In this document: piece by piece, positions 42,133 to 50,177 of the stretch
How the letters are laid out: every line of letters begins with the position of its first letter
Position numbering within the stretch: the stretch's first letter is position 1
Source of the DNA: an uncultured Peptoniphilaceae bacterium
Lineage (GTDB): Bacteria; Bacillota; Clostridia; Tissierellales; Peptoniphilaceae
Reading direction: 5' to 3'
Length of the DNA: 64,000 nucleotides
NCBI GenBank assembly: GCA_943912255.1
Contig: CALTTP010000001.1
Coordinates: forward strand, 62,001 to 126,000
Position numbers and translations under genes: made by a program
The notes under the pieces: generated by a model
What the model saw: only the letters and a program-made list of their open reading frames with translations
What the model was told of the DNA's origin: nothing
Database searches by the model: none

Positions 42133-43472
42133 TATTTGAAAACTTATCTGATAAGTTACAAAATGCCCTGTCCAAACTGACGGGAAAGGGAAAGATTTCT
42201 GAAAAAGACTTAGATTTGGCCATGAGAGAGGTAAGGCTAGCTCTTCTTGAAGCAGATGTTAACTACAAAGTAGTTAAGGACTTTGTAAAGAATGTCAAGG
42301 AGAGGGCTCTTGGTTCTGATGTTATGGAGTCTTTAACTCCTGGACAACAGGTTATAAAGATAGTAAATGAAGAATTGACGGCTCTTATGGGGGAAGAAGA
42401 ATCTAAGATAAGCTTCTCTTCTAAACCACCTACTATTATAATGCTATGTGGACTTCAAGGGGCAGGTAAGACAACCCATGGAGGAAAACTTGCATTACAT
42501 TTCAAAAAACAGGGTAAAAGACCTCTTCTTGTTGCTGGTGATATATATCGTCCTGCTGCTATTAAGCAGTTGGAAGTTGTGGGTAAGTCCATCGATATAC
42601 CAGTGTTTTCTATGGGAGACCAGGTAAGTCCTGTAGAAATAGCAAAAAACGGTGTGAATCATGCTATTTCAAATGGATTGGACCTAGTTATCATAGATAC
42701 TGCTGGTAGACTTCACATCGATGAAGAGCTAATGCAAGAACTTCAAGATATAAAAAGTGAAGTAAATCCTGATGAGATTCTACTGGTAGTGGATGCAATG
42801 ACAGGTCAGGATGCTGTAAATGTGGCAAAGACCTTTAATGAACAGCTGGATATCACTGGAACCATTCTAACAAAGTTAGATGGGGATGCTAGAGGTGGTG
42901 CGGCTCTTTCCATTAGAAGAGTTGCAGAAAAACCTATTAAGTTTATCGGTGTAGGTGAAAAGTTAGACCAACTTGAACCTTTTTATCCTTCTAGGATGGC
43001 TTCCAGAATCCTTGGAATGGGAGATGTTTTATCTCTTATTGAAAAGGCTGAAAAGGCCATTGATGAGAAGAAGGCTAGGGAGTTGGAGGAGAAGATTCGA
43101 TCTTCAAAATATTCTTTTAACGACTTCTTGGATCAGTTAGAACAAATAAGAAATATGGGACCTTTGGAAGATCTTCTAGGGATGATTCCTGGGGTAAACT
43201 CCAAGGCTTTAAAGGGCCTTTCTCTTGATGGTAAGGAGATTGGCAAGGTAGAAGCTATGATAAAGTCTATGACTTTGGAGGAAAGGGAAAACCCTGAAAT
43301 CATTGATTCTTCTAGAAGAAAGAGAATAGCAAAGGGTTCCGGAGTTACTGTGTCTGAATTGAACAAGCTTTTAAAGCAGTTTAAAGAGACTAGAAAAATG
43401 ATGAAGCAATTTGGAAATATGGGTAAAGGTATGAAAAAGAGAGGCAAGATGAAATTTCCTTTCTTTAGATAA
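42129..43472 (+). CDS. ffh: Signal recognition particle protein Ffh
   Basis: A 447-residue GTPase that, with 4.5S/6S-type SRP RNA, carries signal-sequence proteins to the membrane. The N domain is followed by the G domain with GLQGAGKTTHGGKLA (G1), DTAGRLHIDEEL and TKLDGDARGGAAL, then the methionine-rich M domain, which ends with MMKQFGNMGKGMKKRGKM. The G1 motif has His where most members have a third Thr. It lies in the canonical operon with ribosomal and rRNA-processing genes. The SRP RNA gene is not in this window. Confidence 0.97.
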   Translation: MIFENLSDKLQNALSKLTGKGKISEKDLDLAMREVRLALLEADVNYKVVKDFVKNVKERALGSDVMESLTPGQQVIKIVNEELTALMGEEESKISFSSKPPTIIMLCGLQGAGKTTHGGKLALHFKKQGKRPLLVAGDIYRPAAIKQLEVVGKSIDIPVFSMGDQVSPVEIAKNGVNHAISNGLDLVIIDTAGRLHIDEELMQELQDIKSEVNPDEILLVVDAMTGQDAVNVAKTFNEQLDITGTILTKLDGDARGGAALSIRRVAEKPIKFIGVGEKLDQLEPFYPSRMASRILGMGDVLSLIEKAEKAIDEKKARELEEKIRSSKYSFNDFLDQLEQIRNMGPLEDLLGMIPGVNSKALKGLSLDGKEIGKVEAMIKSMTLEERENPEIIDSSRRKRIAKGSGVTVSELNKLLKQFKETRKMMKQFGNMGKGMKKRGKMKFPFFR

Positions 43473-43488
43473 AATTGGAGGTATTTAG

Positions 43489-43800
43489 ATGGCAGTTAAA
43501 ATAAGATTAAAGAGAATGGGAGCAAAAAAGAATCCTTTTTACAGAATTGTAGTAGCGGATATTAGATCACCTAGAAATGGTAAGTTCATTGAAGAGATTG
43601 GTTATTATAACCCTTTAACTGAACCTAAGATTGTAAAGGTAGATGCAGCAAAGGCTAATCAATGGATTAAGAATGGTGCAAAACCTACTGATACTGTAAA
43701 TAGACTATTCAAAGAAAATGGTGTTTATGAAGACACTAAAGAAAAAGAACAAGAAAACAACGAAGTTAAGGAAGAATCTTCACAAGAGGTAACTGAGTAA
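43489..43800 (+). CDS. rpsP: Ribosomal protein S16 with acidic tail
   Basis: A 103-residue 30S subunit protein. The first 80 residues (VKIRLKRMGAKKNPFYRIVV, GYYNPLTEP, NGAKPTDTVNRLF) are standard S16. The last 20 or so residues are rich in Glu and look disordered; such tails vary between species. GGAGGT precedes the ATG. It follows ffh by 16 bases. Confidence 0.96.
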   Translation: MAVKIRLKRMGAKKNPFYRIVVADIRSPRNGKFIEEIGYYNPLTEPKIVKVDAAKANQWIKNGAKPTDTVNRLFKENGVYEDTKEKEQENNEVKEESSQEVTE

Positions 43801-43816
43801 TCCTTTAGGGGGTATT

Positions 43817-44047
43817 ATGTTAGAATTAGTTGAACTAATTGCCAAGGAACTTGTTACTAAGCCTGAAGAGGTAGAGGTTTCAAGTAGGCAAGAAGGAAAC
43901 ACCTTTGTAATTGAGATCAGAGCCAATAAGGACGATCTTGGAAGAATTATTGGAAAAGAAGGACGTATAGCCAAGGCTATAAGGACAGTAGTAAAAGCTT
44001 CTGCTATTAAAGATGGTGTTAAGGTAGCAGTAGACATTCTTCAGTAA
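43817..44047 (+). CDS. khpA: KH-domain RNA-binding protein KhpA
   Basis: A 76-residue single-KH protein. The RNA-binding loop is GRIIGKEGRIAKAIR (GxxG type). KhpA pairs with KhpB/Jag and affects cell division and RNA stability in Gram-positives. The rpsP-khpA-rimM-trmD order is the usual one. It ends one base before rimM. Confidence 0.93.
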   Translation: MLELVELIAKELVTKPEEVEVSSRQEGNTFVIEIRANKDDLGRIIGKEGRIAKAIRTVVKASAIKDGVKVAVDILQ

Positions 44048-44048
44048 T

Positions 44049-44540
44049 ATGAATTTTGTAAAAGTAGGTTATATAACTAATACTCATGGTATTAAAGGAG
44101 ATATTAAAATCTACCCTTTGACGGATTATCCAGAAAGATTTGAAGAAGATGTGGATTTTTATATTGATGAAAAGATAAGGGTTAACATAGAAAAAGTTCG
44201 ATACAATAGAGGATTGGTCTATGTGAGCCTGAAGGGTTATGACAATATAAATCAAGTTTTAGGGTTTAAAGACAAATATATCTTTGTAAAGGAAGAGGAT
44301 TCTATAACCTTACCAGAGGATATCTATTTCATCTCTGATATTGTGGGAATGGATGTGGTAGATAAGGGTGTAGTTGTAGGACGAGTTGAGGAAGTTTTAC
44401 TTAATTCTACTAATGACATCTATAGATGTGTTACGAAGGATGGAAAGGGATTTATGATTCCTGCAGTTAAGGCTTTTATCAAAGAAATTGATGTTGAAAA
44501 TAATAAACTTCATGTGGAATTGATTGAAGGAATGTTGTAA
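44049..44540 (+). CDS. rimM: 16S rRNA processing protein RimM
   Basis: A 163-residue 30S maturation factor with an N-terminal beta-barrel (VGYITNTHGIKGDIKIYPLTDYPERF) and a C-terminal PRC-barrel (GMDVVDKGVVVGRVEEVLL). It helps assemble the 30S head near S19. It overlaps trmD by one base (TAATG). Confidence 0.93.
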   Translation: MNFVKVGYITNTHGIKGDIKIYPLTDYPERFEEDVDFYIDEKIRVNIEKVRYNRGLVYVSLKGYDNINQVLGFKDKYIFVKEEDSITLPEDIYFISDIVGMDVVDKGVVVGRVEEVLLNSTNDIYRCVTKDGKGFMIPAVKAFIKEIDVENNKLHVELIEGML

Positions 44541-45244
44541 TGAAATTTAATATATTGACTCTCTTTCCAGACTTTTTCCATGTGTTAAAGGATTATGGTG
44601 TCATTGGAAGAGGAATAGATAAAAAGTTAATTGAGGTCAATACCGTTAATATCAGAGATTTTTCTACTGATAAACACAAGAAGGTGGACGATGAACTCTT
44701 TGGTGGTGGTGCAGGAATGCTTATGACTCCTCAACCTCTGTATGACAGCTTACAATCTGTTAAAAGACCAGGGGTTCCCATAATTTACCTTTCTCCTCAA
44801 GGACAAGTACTGGATCAAGATCTATGTAATGAATTGTCTATTCTACCAGAGATTACTTTGTTATGTGGTCACTACGAAGGAATAGATTCGAGAATTACCG
44901 ATGAGTTTGTGGATATGGAGATTTCCATTGGTGACTACTGCCTATCAGGCGGTGAAATAGGGGCATTGGTGCTTGTAGATTCTATTTCTAGACTTGTAAA
45001 AGGCGTCCTTGGAAACGAGGAAAGTCCTTTGACAGACTCTCATTACAACCATTTACTACAGCATAATGTGTATACAAGGCCTAGAGATTTTATGGGTCTA
45101 AAAGTACCACAAGTTCTATTTAGTGGTAATCATAAACTTATTGAAGAATGGAAAGAAAAGTCAGCGTTAGAGAATACTAGGAAAAAAAGACCTGATTTAT
45201 ATAAAAAATATTTGAAAGAGCATGATCCTAATAAGGGATTTTAG
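44540..45244 (+). CDS. trmD: tRNA (guanine-37 N1)-methyltransferase TrmD
   Basis: A 234-residue SPOUT enzyme that makes m1G37 and prevents +1 frameshifting. Motifs are TLFPDFF at the start, GGGAGMLMTPQPL, LLCGHYEGIDSRI and SIGDYCLSGGEIGAL in the AdoMet knot, and the C-terminal tRNA-binding helices. The length is standard. It is followed nine bases later by rplS. Confidence 0.96.
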   Translation: MKFNILTLFPDFFHVLKDYGVIGRGIDKKLIEVNTVNIRDFSTDKHKKVDDELFGGGAGMLMTPQPLYDSLQSVKRPGVPIIYLSPQGQVLDQDLCNELSILPEITLLCGHYEGIDSRITDEFVDMEISIGDYCLSGGEIGALVLVDSISRLVKGVLGNEESPLTDSHYNHLLQHNVYTRPRDFMGLKVPQVLFSGNHKLIEEWKEKSALENTRKKRPDLYKKYLKEHDPNKGF

Positions 45245-45253
45245 GAGGATAGA

Positions 45254-45598
45254 ATGGATATAATTAAACAAATAGAAGATGAACAATTAAGAAAAGAAAA
45301 TTTTGATTTTCGTGTTGGTGATACTGTAGTTCTAGATTATAGAATAAAAGAAGGTGGAAAAGAGAGACTTCAAAAGTTTGAAGGAACTGTTATTAAGATT
45401 CAAGGTAGTGGTGTTAGAAAGACTTTTACCGTAAGAAGAGTAGCTTATGGTACTGGAATTGAAAGAACTTTCTATGTTCACTCTCCAAGAATTGAAGCTC
45501 TTAAAGTTACTAGAAGAGGTAAATCTAGAAGATCTAGATTATTCTACTTAAGAGACAGAATAGGCAAATCTGCAAAGGTAAAAGAAAAGAAAAACTAA
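45254..45598 (+). CDS. rplS: Ribosomal protein L19
   Basis: A 114-residue 50S protein at the subunit interface. Core segments are FRVGDTVVLDYRIKEG, LQKFEGTVIKIQGSGVRKTFTVRR and SPRIEALKVTRRGKSRRSRLFYLRDRIGKSAKVKE. It ends the ffh operon and is followed by a hairpin without a T tract, so some readthrough into rbgA is expected. Confidence 0.97.
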   Translation: MDIIKQIEDEQLRKENFDFRVGDTVVLDYRIKEGGKERLQKFEGTVIKIQGSGVRKTFTVRRVAYGTGIERTFYVHSPRIEALKVTRRGKSRRSRLFYLRDRIGKSAKVKEKKN

Positions 45599-45614
45599 TA
45601 CTGTATATTAATGG

Positions 45615-45641
45615 CAAGCACTCAAGTTTTTTGAGTGCTTG
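45615..45641 (+). other. Hairpin after rplS
   Basis: A perfect 11-bp stem (45615-45625 with 45631-45641) with loop GTTTT and no T tract on either strand. It may be a processing or partial-termination site between rplS and rbgA. The stem is a variant of the AGCACTC/GAGTGCT hairpin seen elsewhere in the window. Confidence 0.55.
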
Positions 45642-45660
45642 ATTAGTATAAGGAGGCAAT

Positions 45661-46530
45661 ATGTCCAATTTAAATATTAACTGGTACCCTGGTCATATGA
45701 AAAAGACCATTGACTCCCTAAAGGCTTCTCTTAAATTGGTGGATGTGGTTTTAGAAATTGTGGACGCTAGGATTCCCATTGCTTCAAGAAATCCTCTTAT
45801 AGATGAAATTTTAGGTAACAAACCTAGAGTGGTATTGTTAAACAAGATGGATTTGGGAGATGAAGAAGCAAATCAAAGTTGGGTAAACTATTTTAGATCC
45901 AAAGGGTATGAAAGCATATTAATAGACTCAGTTCAAAGCATAAATTTAAAGAAAATTGAGACGGTTTCTAGAAAGCTACTGCAAGATAAATTTAAAAAGC
46001 TTCAAGAGAAGAATCTTTCTTCTAAGAGAATTCGTGCAATGATAGTAGGGGTTCCAAATGTGGGAAAATCTACATTAATCAATAGAATCGCTGGAAGAAA
46101 GTCTGCAAAGGTTGGAAACAAACCAGGTGTAACCAAGCAAAACCAGTGGATTAAGGCTGGAAAGGACTTTGAGCTATTGGACACTCCAGGAGTTTTATGG
46201 CCAAAGTTTGAAAATGAAAAGATAGGTTTGAATTTAGCTTTTACTGGAGCTATTAAAGATGAAATTATGGATTCTGAGAATCTGGCTTTTAAACTGATTG
46301 AAAGACTCAATGAAATGAATCCTAAAATTCTAGAGGAGAGATATAAAATCCAAACCCAAGGAAAGTCCAATCTTCAAATTATGGAAGATATAGCTAAAAA
46401 GAGGGGATGCCTTTTAAAGGGTGGAGACTTTGATTATGAGAAGGTTGCAAAAATTATTCTAGACGAATTTAGAAAAGGTATCCTAGGTAGAATAACTTTG
46501 GAAAGACCTGGAGATGAAAATGGAAGATAA
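45661..46530 (+). CDS. rbgA: Ribosome biogenesis GTPase RbgA (YlqF)
   Basis: A 289-residue circularly permuted GTPase needed for late 50S assembly. The G motifs occur in permuted order: NKMD (G4) near residue 61, then GVPNVGKST (G1) near residue 130, and LDTPGVLWP (G3) near 175. The N-terminal NWYPGHMKK is typical. AAGGAGG precedes the ATG. It overlaps rnhB, giving the common rbgA-rnhB pair. Confidence 0.95.
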   Translation: MSNLNINWYPGHMKKTIDSLKASLKLVDVVLEIVDARIPIASRNPLIDEILGNKPRVVLLNKMDLGDEEANQSWVNYFRSKGYESILIDSVQSINLKKIETVSRKLLQDKFKKLQEKNLSSKRIRAMIVGVPNVGKSTLINRIAGRKSAKVGNKPGVTKQNQWIKAGKDFELLDTPGVLWPKFENEKIGLNLAFTGAIKDEIMDSENLAFKLIERLNEMNPKILEERYKIQTQGKSNLQIMEDIAKKRGCLLKGGDFDYEKVAKIILDEFRKGILGRITLERPGDENGR

Positions 46531-47131
46531 TTATGAAGAACTCTTTAAAGACAAACTGGTCTGTGGTGTAGATGAAGTTGGGAGAGGGCCTTTGGCAGGC
46601 CCAGTTGTTGCCTGTGCAGTCATAATGGGTAAAGATAATTTTATAGAGGGTGTAAAGGACTCTAAGAAGCTTTCTGCTAAAAAGAGGGAGCTTTTAAATG
46701 ATCAAATCATCAAAAAGGCCATGGCCATTGGAATAGGTGTGGTGGATGAGAAGACTATCGATAAGATAAATATAAAACAGGCTACTCGACTTGCCATGAA
46801 GATTGCAGTGGAGGAACTTAAGGATAAGCATAATAAACCTGTACTTCCCGACTTAGTGGCCATTGATGCAGAAGAGATCGAAACGGACTTAAGGCAGGTT
46901 TCCATCATTAGAGGTGATGACCTTGTCTACGAGATATCCTGTGCTTCTATTGTAGCGAAGGTCTTAAGAGACTCCTACTTTATAGAGTTTGATGAAATTT
47001 ATCCAGGATATGATTTTATTCACAATAAGGGATATGGAACTAAGAGACATAGAGAAGCTCTTTTAAATTTGGGACCTACTCCAATTCATAGGATGAGTTT
47101 TTTAAAGAAGATCTTAGGAGGAAAAAAGTGA
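46520..47131 (+). CDS. rnhB: Ribonuclease HII
   Basis: Cleaves RNA in RNA-DNA hybrids and removes misincorporated ribonucleotides. The active site includes the DE pair in CGVDEVGRGPLAGPVVACAV, Asp in PDLVAIDAEEI and Asp in LRDSYFIEFDE. The C terminus has NKGYGTKRHREAL. ATG 46520 is preferred because GGAG lies six bases upstream; an ATG two codons earlier abuts that site. It overlaps rbgA by 11 bases and yraN by four. Confidence 0.94.
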   Translation: MEDNYEELFKDKLVCGVDEVGRGPLAGPVVACAVIMGKDNFIEGVKDSKKLSAKKRELLNDQIIKKAMAIGIGVVDEKTIDKINIKQATRLAMKIAVEELKDKHNKPVLPDLVAIDAEEIETDLRQVSIIRGDDLVYEISCASIVAKVLRDSYFIEFDEIYPGYDFIHNKGYGTKRHREALLNLGPTPIHRMSFLKKILGGKK

Positions 47132-47475
47132 TAACCAAGGATATTGGAAATTTAGGAGAAAGTTTGGCCAAGGACTATCTTGAAGAAAAAGGTTATAAAT
47201 TTCTAGAGAGAAATTACTCCTGGGGACTGGGGGAGATTGACCTTATTATGGCCTATGAAAAGATGATTGTCTTTGTGGAAGTAAAACTAAGAAAGAATGA
47301 TTTTTATGGAAGGCCTAGAGATTTTGTCACTCCAAATAAACAGAGAAAGATTATCAATACTGCGGAAAATTACATGAAGTCTAAGGGTCTAGAAGATTTT
47401 CAGCCGAGGTTTGACGTAGTGGAGATTTTAACTGATAATAAATATATTGAACATATTGAAAATGCATTTCCTTAA
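47128..47475 (+). CDS. yraN: YraN/UPF0102 nuclease-like protein
   Basis: A 115-residue protein of the UPF0102 family, which has a restriction-endonuclease-like fold. The motif GEIDLIMAYEKMIVFVEVKLR holds the D-ExK residues of the nuclease core. It commonly follows rnhB, but its role is not established. The start is a GTG overlapping the rnhB stop, preceded by GGAGG. Confidence 0.87.
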   Translation: MITKDIGNLGESLAKDYLEEKGYKFLERNYSWGLGEIDLIMAYEKMIVFVEVKLRKNDFYGRPRDFVTPNKQRKIINTAENYMKSKGLEDFQPRFDVVEILTDNKYIEHIENAFP

Positions 47476-47484
47476 GGAGGAGCT

Positions 47485-47985
47485 ATGTTTGACATTTCAA
47501 TAATTACCGTTTCAGATAAGGGATCTAGAGGCGAAAGAGTTGATGAAAGCGGAAAATTAATTTCTGAAATTCTTAAAAAAGAAGGATATAATATTAAAAA
47601 TTACTGTGTTATACCTGATGAGATTGAGGAGATAAAAAAACAGCTTATAGACTCTTGTGACAATAAAAAATGCGATCTAGTCCTAACAACTGGTGGAACT
47701 GGTTTTTCACCAAGGGATGTTACTCCTGAGGCCACCCTGGAAGTTATGACAAGGAATGCTTCTGGCATTGCGGAAGCTATAAGATACTATTCCCTGGGTA
47801 TAACTAAAAGGGCCATGCTTTCTAGAGGAGCCTCAGTAATAAGAAACCAATCTTTGATAATCAATTTGCCTGGCAGCCCAAAGGCTGTAAGGGAGGCTTT
47901 GGAATATATTTTAGGAGAGTTGGACCATGGTCTAAAGATTCTAAAGTCCATGGAAAGTGAATGTGGAAAAAATAATAACTTATAA
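47485..47985 (+). CDS. MogA/MoaB-family molybdopterin protein
   Basis: A 166-residue protein of the MoaB/MogA fold, which adenylylates molybdopterin during cofactor synthesis. Signatures are ITVSDKGSRGERVDESG, LTTGGTGFSPRDVTPEAT and NLPGSPKAVREALE. No other molybdenum cofactor gene is in the window, so it is either part of a dispersed pathway or has another role. AAGGAGG precedes the ATG. It is the last gene of the rbgA run. Confidence 0.85.
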   Translation: MFDISIITVSDKGSRGERVDESGKLISEILKKEGYNIKNYCVIPDEIEEIKKQLIDSCDNKKCDLVLTTGGTGFSPRDVTPEATLEVMTRNASGIAEAIRYYSLGITKRAMLSRGASVIRNQSLIINLPGSPKAVREALEYILGELDHGLKILKSMESECGKNNNL

Positions 47986-47988
47986 TAA

Positions 47989-48017
47989 TTGTACCTTAGG
48001 TATTAAGATGATATAAT
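47989..48017 (+). promoter_or_regulatory. Promoter of efp
   Basis: TTGTAC (47989-47994), a 17-base spacer and TATAAT (48012-48017), with TGA just before the -10, making it an extended -10 promoter. It lies right after the mogA-like gene. Confidence 0.75.
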
Positions 48018-48050
48018 AAGACTAGATTCAAAAAAACGGGAGGAATGTTT

Positions 48051-48608
48051 ATGATTTCAGCTGGAGATTTTAGAAAGGGAACTACTTTTGAAATGGACGG
48101 TGACGTTTGGCAAATAGTTGACTTTCAACACGTAAAACCGGGAAAAGGAGCAGCTTTTGTCAGAGCGAAAATTAGATCCGTCATGACCGGCGCTAACAAA
48201 GACACTACCTTTAACCCGTCAGAAAAATTCCAGGAGGCCAGAATTGAAACTAAGGAAATGCAATACCTTTACAATGATGGCAACCTATACTATTTTATGG
48301 ATTCAGAGACATATGAACAGATTCCTATTGATAAGGATGCAGTAGAGGATGCTATTATCTACATTAAGGAAAATGATAATGCCACTATTAAATTCTATCA
48401 AGGGAAGCCTTTTAATGTTGCGCCTCCTAACTTCGTAGAGTTAGTTGTAACTGAAACTGAACCAGGAGTTAGAGGAGATACTGCTACAGGAGCTAATAAA
48501 CCTGCTACTGTGGAAACGGGAGCAACTGTACAAGTGCCTTTATTCATCAACGAAGGTGATGTTATAAAGATAGATACAAGAAGCAACGAGTACTTATCAA
48601 GAGTATAG
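48051..48608 (+). CDS. efp: Translation elongation factor P
   Basis: A 185-residue three-domain tRNA mimic that rescues ribosomes stalled at polyproline. The N-terminal domain has MISAGDFRKGTTFEMDG and the tip loop VKPGKGAAF with its conserved Lys. Domain III ends YLSRV. ATG 48051 is preferred because GGGAGG (48038-48043) is seven bases away; an ATG two codons upstream is only one base from that site. No epmA or ymfI-type modification gene is adjacent. A CD1247-type gene follows. Confidence 0.95.
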   Translation: MISAGDFRKGTTFEMDGDVWQIVDFQHVKPGKGAAFVRAKIRSVMTGANKDTTFNPSEKFQEARIETKEMQYLYNDGNLYYFMDSETYEQIPIDKDAVEDAIIYIKENDNATIKFYQGKPFNVAPPNFVELVVTETEPGVRGDTATGANKPATVETGATVQVPLFINEGDVIKIDTRSNEYLSRV

Positions 48609-48619
48609 GAGGGTATAAT

Positions 48620-48952
48620 ATGAGAGATCTATATGAAAAAATTGCTTACTTGAGAGGATTAGCTGAAGGAATTTCAGTAGATGAAGAATCAAAAGAAGGC
48701 AAATTATTGGTAGGGATTATTGATGTCCTAGAGGATTTGACTGCTGAGGTTGAAGACTTATCTTATGATTTTGAAGATGTGGAAGAGTATTTAACCTTCC
48801 TAGATGACGACTTGTCAGATGTTGAAGATTCAATTTTTGACTTCGATGAAGACGAAATATACTTTGACGATGACGACTTTGATTATGAAGAGTATCTAGA
48901 TGATGACGATTTTGAAGGCTTCGAAGAACTTGAAGATGAAGAAGAAAAATAA
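48620..48952 (+). CDS. CD1247-type acidic protein
   Basis: A 110-residue protein. The N-terminal half (LYEKIAYLRGLAEGISVDE...EGKLLVGIIDVLEDL) is a helical pair that matches the CD1247 N-terminal domain found in Clostridia, often next to efp. The C-terminal half is an extreme Asp/Glu run (DDDDFDYEEYLDDDDFEGF), probably disordered or metal-binding. The function is unknown. GGAGGG precedes the ATG, 11 bases after efp, so the two are cotranscribed. Confidence 0.65.
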   Translation: MRDLYEKIAYLRGLAEGISVDEESKEGKLLVGIIDVLEDLTAEVEDLSYDFEDVEEYLTFLDDDLSDVEDSIFDFDEDEIYFDDDDFDYEEYLDDDDFEGFEELEDEEEK

Positions 48953-48961
48953 TTAAGATTA

Positions 48962-48990
48962 AAGTCTCCTACTTGATGGTAGGAGATTTT
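48962..48990 (+). terminator. Terminator of efp and the CD1247-type gene
   Basis: An 8-bp core stem (48965-48972 with 48979-48986), extendable at its base, loop TTGATG, then TTTT. A second hairpin at 49008-49031 (AGCACTC pairing with GGGTGCT) follows without a clear T tract. Confidence 0.75.
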
Positions 48991-49067
48991 AATTAGGAAC
49001 AAAATCTAGCACTCATTTCTTTGGGTGCTTGATTTATGTTAAAAGTATGGAAAAACACCAAGAAAAA

Positions 49068-49096
49068 TTGACATTTACAGTGTTTTATGGTAAATT
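49068..49096 (+). promoter_or_regulatory. Promoter of the rpmG-secE-nusG-rplKA run
   Basis: TTGACA (49068-49073), a 17-base spacer and TAAATT (49091-49096), with TGG before the -10. It lies about 45 bases ahead of rpmG. Confidence 0.75.
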
Positions 49097-49141
49097 ACTT
49101 TGGTATGGAATTTATCCATAAATAGAACATGGAGGTGTGAT

Positions 49142-49291
49142 ATGAGAGATTCTGTGATTTTGGAATGTACTGAATGCAAAAACAGAAACTATACTACTTC
49201 AAAGAACAAGAAGAATACTACAGAAAGAATTGAAATCAACAAATATTGTAAATTCTGTAAGAAACATACTCCGCATAAGGAAACAAGATAG
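49142..49291 (+). CDS. rpmG: Ribosomal protein L33, zinc-binding form
   Basis: A 49-residue 50S protein. It keeps both cysteine pairs, CTEC and CKFC, so it is the zinc-requiring (C+) form, which zinc-starved cells often replace with a C- paralog. ATG 49142 follows GGAGGT; a longer in-frame reading from 49100 would run through the promoter-proximal leader and is not supported. It starts the classic rpmG-secE-nusG order. Confidence 0.94.
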   Translation: MRDSVILECTECKNRNYTTSKNKKNTTERIEINKYCKFCKKHTPHKETR

Positions 49292-49312
49292 TTATAGTAT
49301 TGGAGGGTTTAA

Positions 49313-49507
49313 ATGGCTCAAAAGAATACGGGTAAAAAGACATTTACCAGAGGTGTTATGGCTGAGTGGAAAAAAATTATCTGGCCTACACCAAAAGAAG
49401 TTTTAAATTATGCTATAGTCGTTGTATTGGTTTCATTGGCAGTAGCATTAATCGTATTTGGTTTAGATTCAGTTTTCCATTTTCTTTTTAGTTTATTCAC
49501 AAAATAA
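49313..49507 (+). CDS. secE: Preprotein translocase subunit SecE
   Basis: A 64-residue single-span SecE, the short Gram-positive form. The amphipathic segment AEWKKIIWPTPKEVLNY clamps SecY, and the helix VVVLVSLAVALIVFGLDSVFHFLF crosses the membrane. TTGGAGG precedes the ATG. Confidence 0.95.
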   Translation: MAQKNTGKKTFTRGVMAEWKKIIWPTPKEVLNYAIVVVLVSLAVALIVFGLDSVFHFLFSLFTK

Positions 49508-49536
49508 GCGTTAGTGAAGAAAGGGGGATGCTGGAA

Positions 49537-50088
49537 ATGACCGACGAAAACAAAACCTTTAGCGATAGAGAAAAGGAAGCTAAATGGTATGTTGTACACA
49601 CTTATTCTGGACATGAGAATAAGGTTAAGGTAAATATTGAAAAAATGGTAGAAAACAGAGGACATATAGATGATATCTTCGAGGTTATGGTACCTACAGA
49701 AGAATATGTGTCTACAGTTGGCGGCGTTTCAAAGACGAAGGAGAGAAAGCTCTTCCCAGGATATGTTTTCGTTAAGATGATAATCAATGATGTTTCTTGG
49801 TATCTAGTTAGAAATACCAGGGGTGTAACGGGATTTGTAGGCCCCGGTTCAAAACCTGTGCCTTTAACGGAAAGAGAAATGAGAGCCTTTGGAGTCGGTT
49901 CTGCTCCTGTAGTGGATATCGATCTTGAAGTTGGAGATAATATTAGAATTATTTCCGGCGCTTTTAAGGATGTTATTGGATCCGTTGAAGAAGTAAATAC
50001 TGAGAAGAAAAAGGTTAAGGCCTTTGTGTCTATCTTTGGAAGGGATACTTCTGTTGAGGTGGACTTTTCAGATATTGAAAAAATATAA
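49537..50088 (+). CDS. nusG: Transcription termination/antitermination factor NusG
   Basis: A 183-residue factor with an N-terminal NGN domain (KWYVVHTYSGHENKVKVNIE, FPGYVFVKM, VRNTRGVTGFVGPGSKPVPLT) and a C-terminal KOW domain (GDNIRIISGAFKDVIGSVEEV). ATG 49537 is preferred because the AAAGGGGG site is about nine bases upstream; the ATG at 49528 directly abuts it. The position between secE and rplK is canonical. Confidence 0.95.
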   Translation: MTDENKTFSDREKEAKWYVVHTYSGHENKVKVNIEKMVENRGHIDDIFEVMVPTEEYVSTVGGVSKTKERKLFPGYVFVKMIINDVSWYLVRNTRGVTGFVGPGSKPVPLTEREMRAFGVGSAPVVDIDLEVGDNIRIISGAFKDVIGSVEEVNTEKKKVKAFVSIFGRDTSVEVDFSDIEKI

Positions 50089-50126
50089 TTTGAATATTAT
50101 GATTTAATCGTTCGTTATAGATTCCA

Positions 50127-50154
50127 GTGGGAGGGAGTTACCCGCCATAACCAC
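50127..50154 (+). promoter_or_regulatory. GTGGGAG...CCAC hairpin before rplK
   Basis: GTGG (50127-50130) pairs with CCAC (50151-50154), and GGG with CCC inside. The outer motif GTGGGAG...ACCAC recurs before rplA at 50603-50629. L1 is known to repress its own operon by binding mRNA that mimics its rRNA site, so an L1 target is a reasonable inference. Confidence 0.45.
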
Positions 50155-50177
50155 ATTAGTTATTTAGGAGGACTAAA

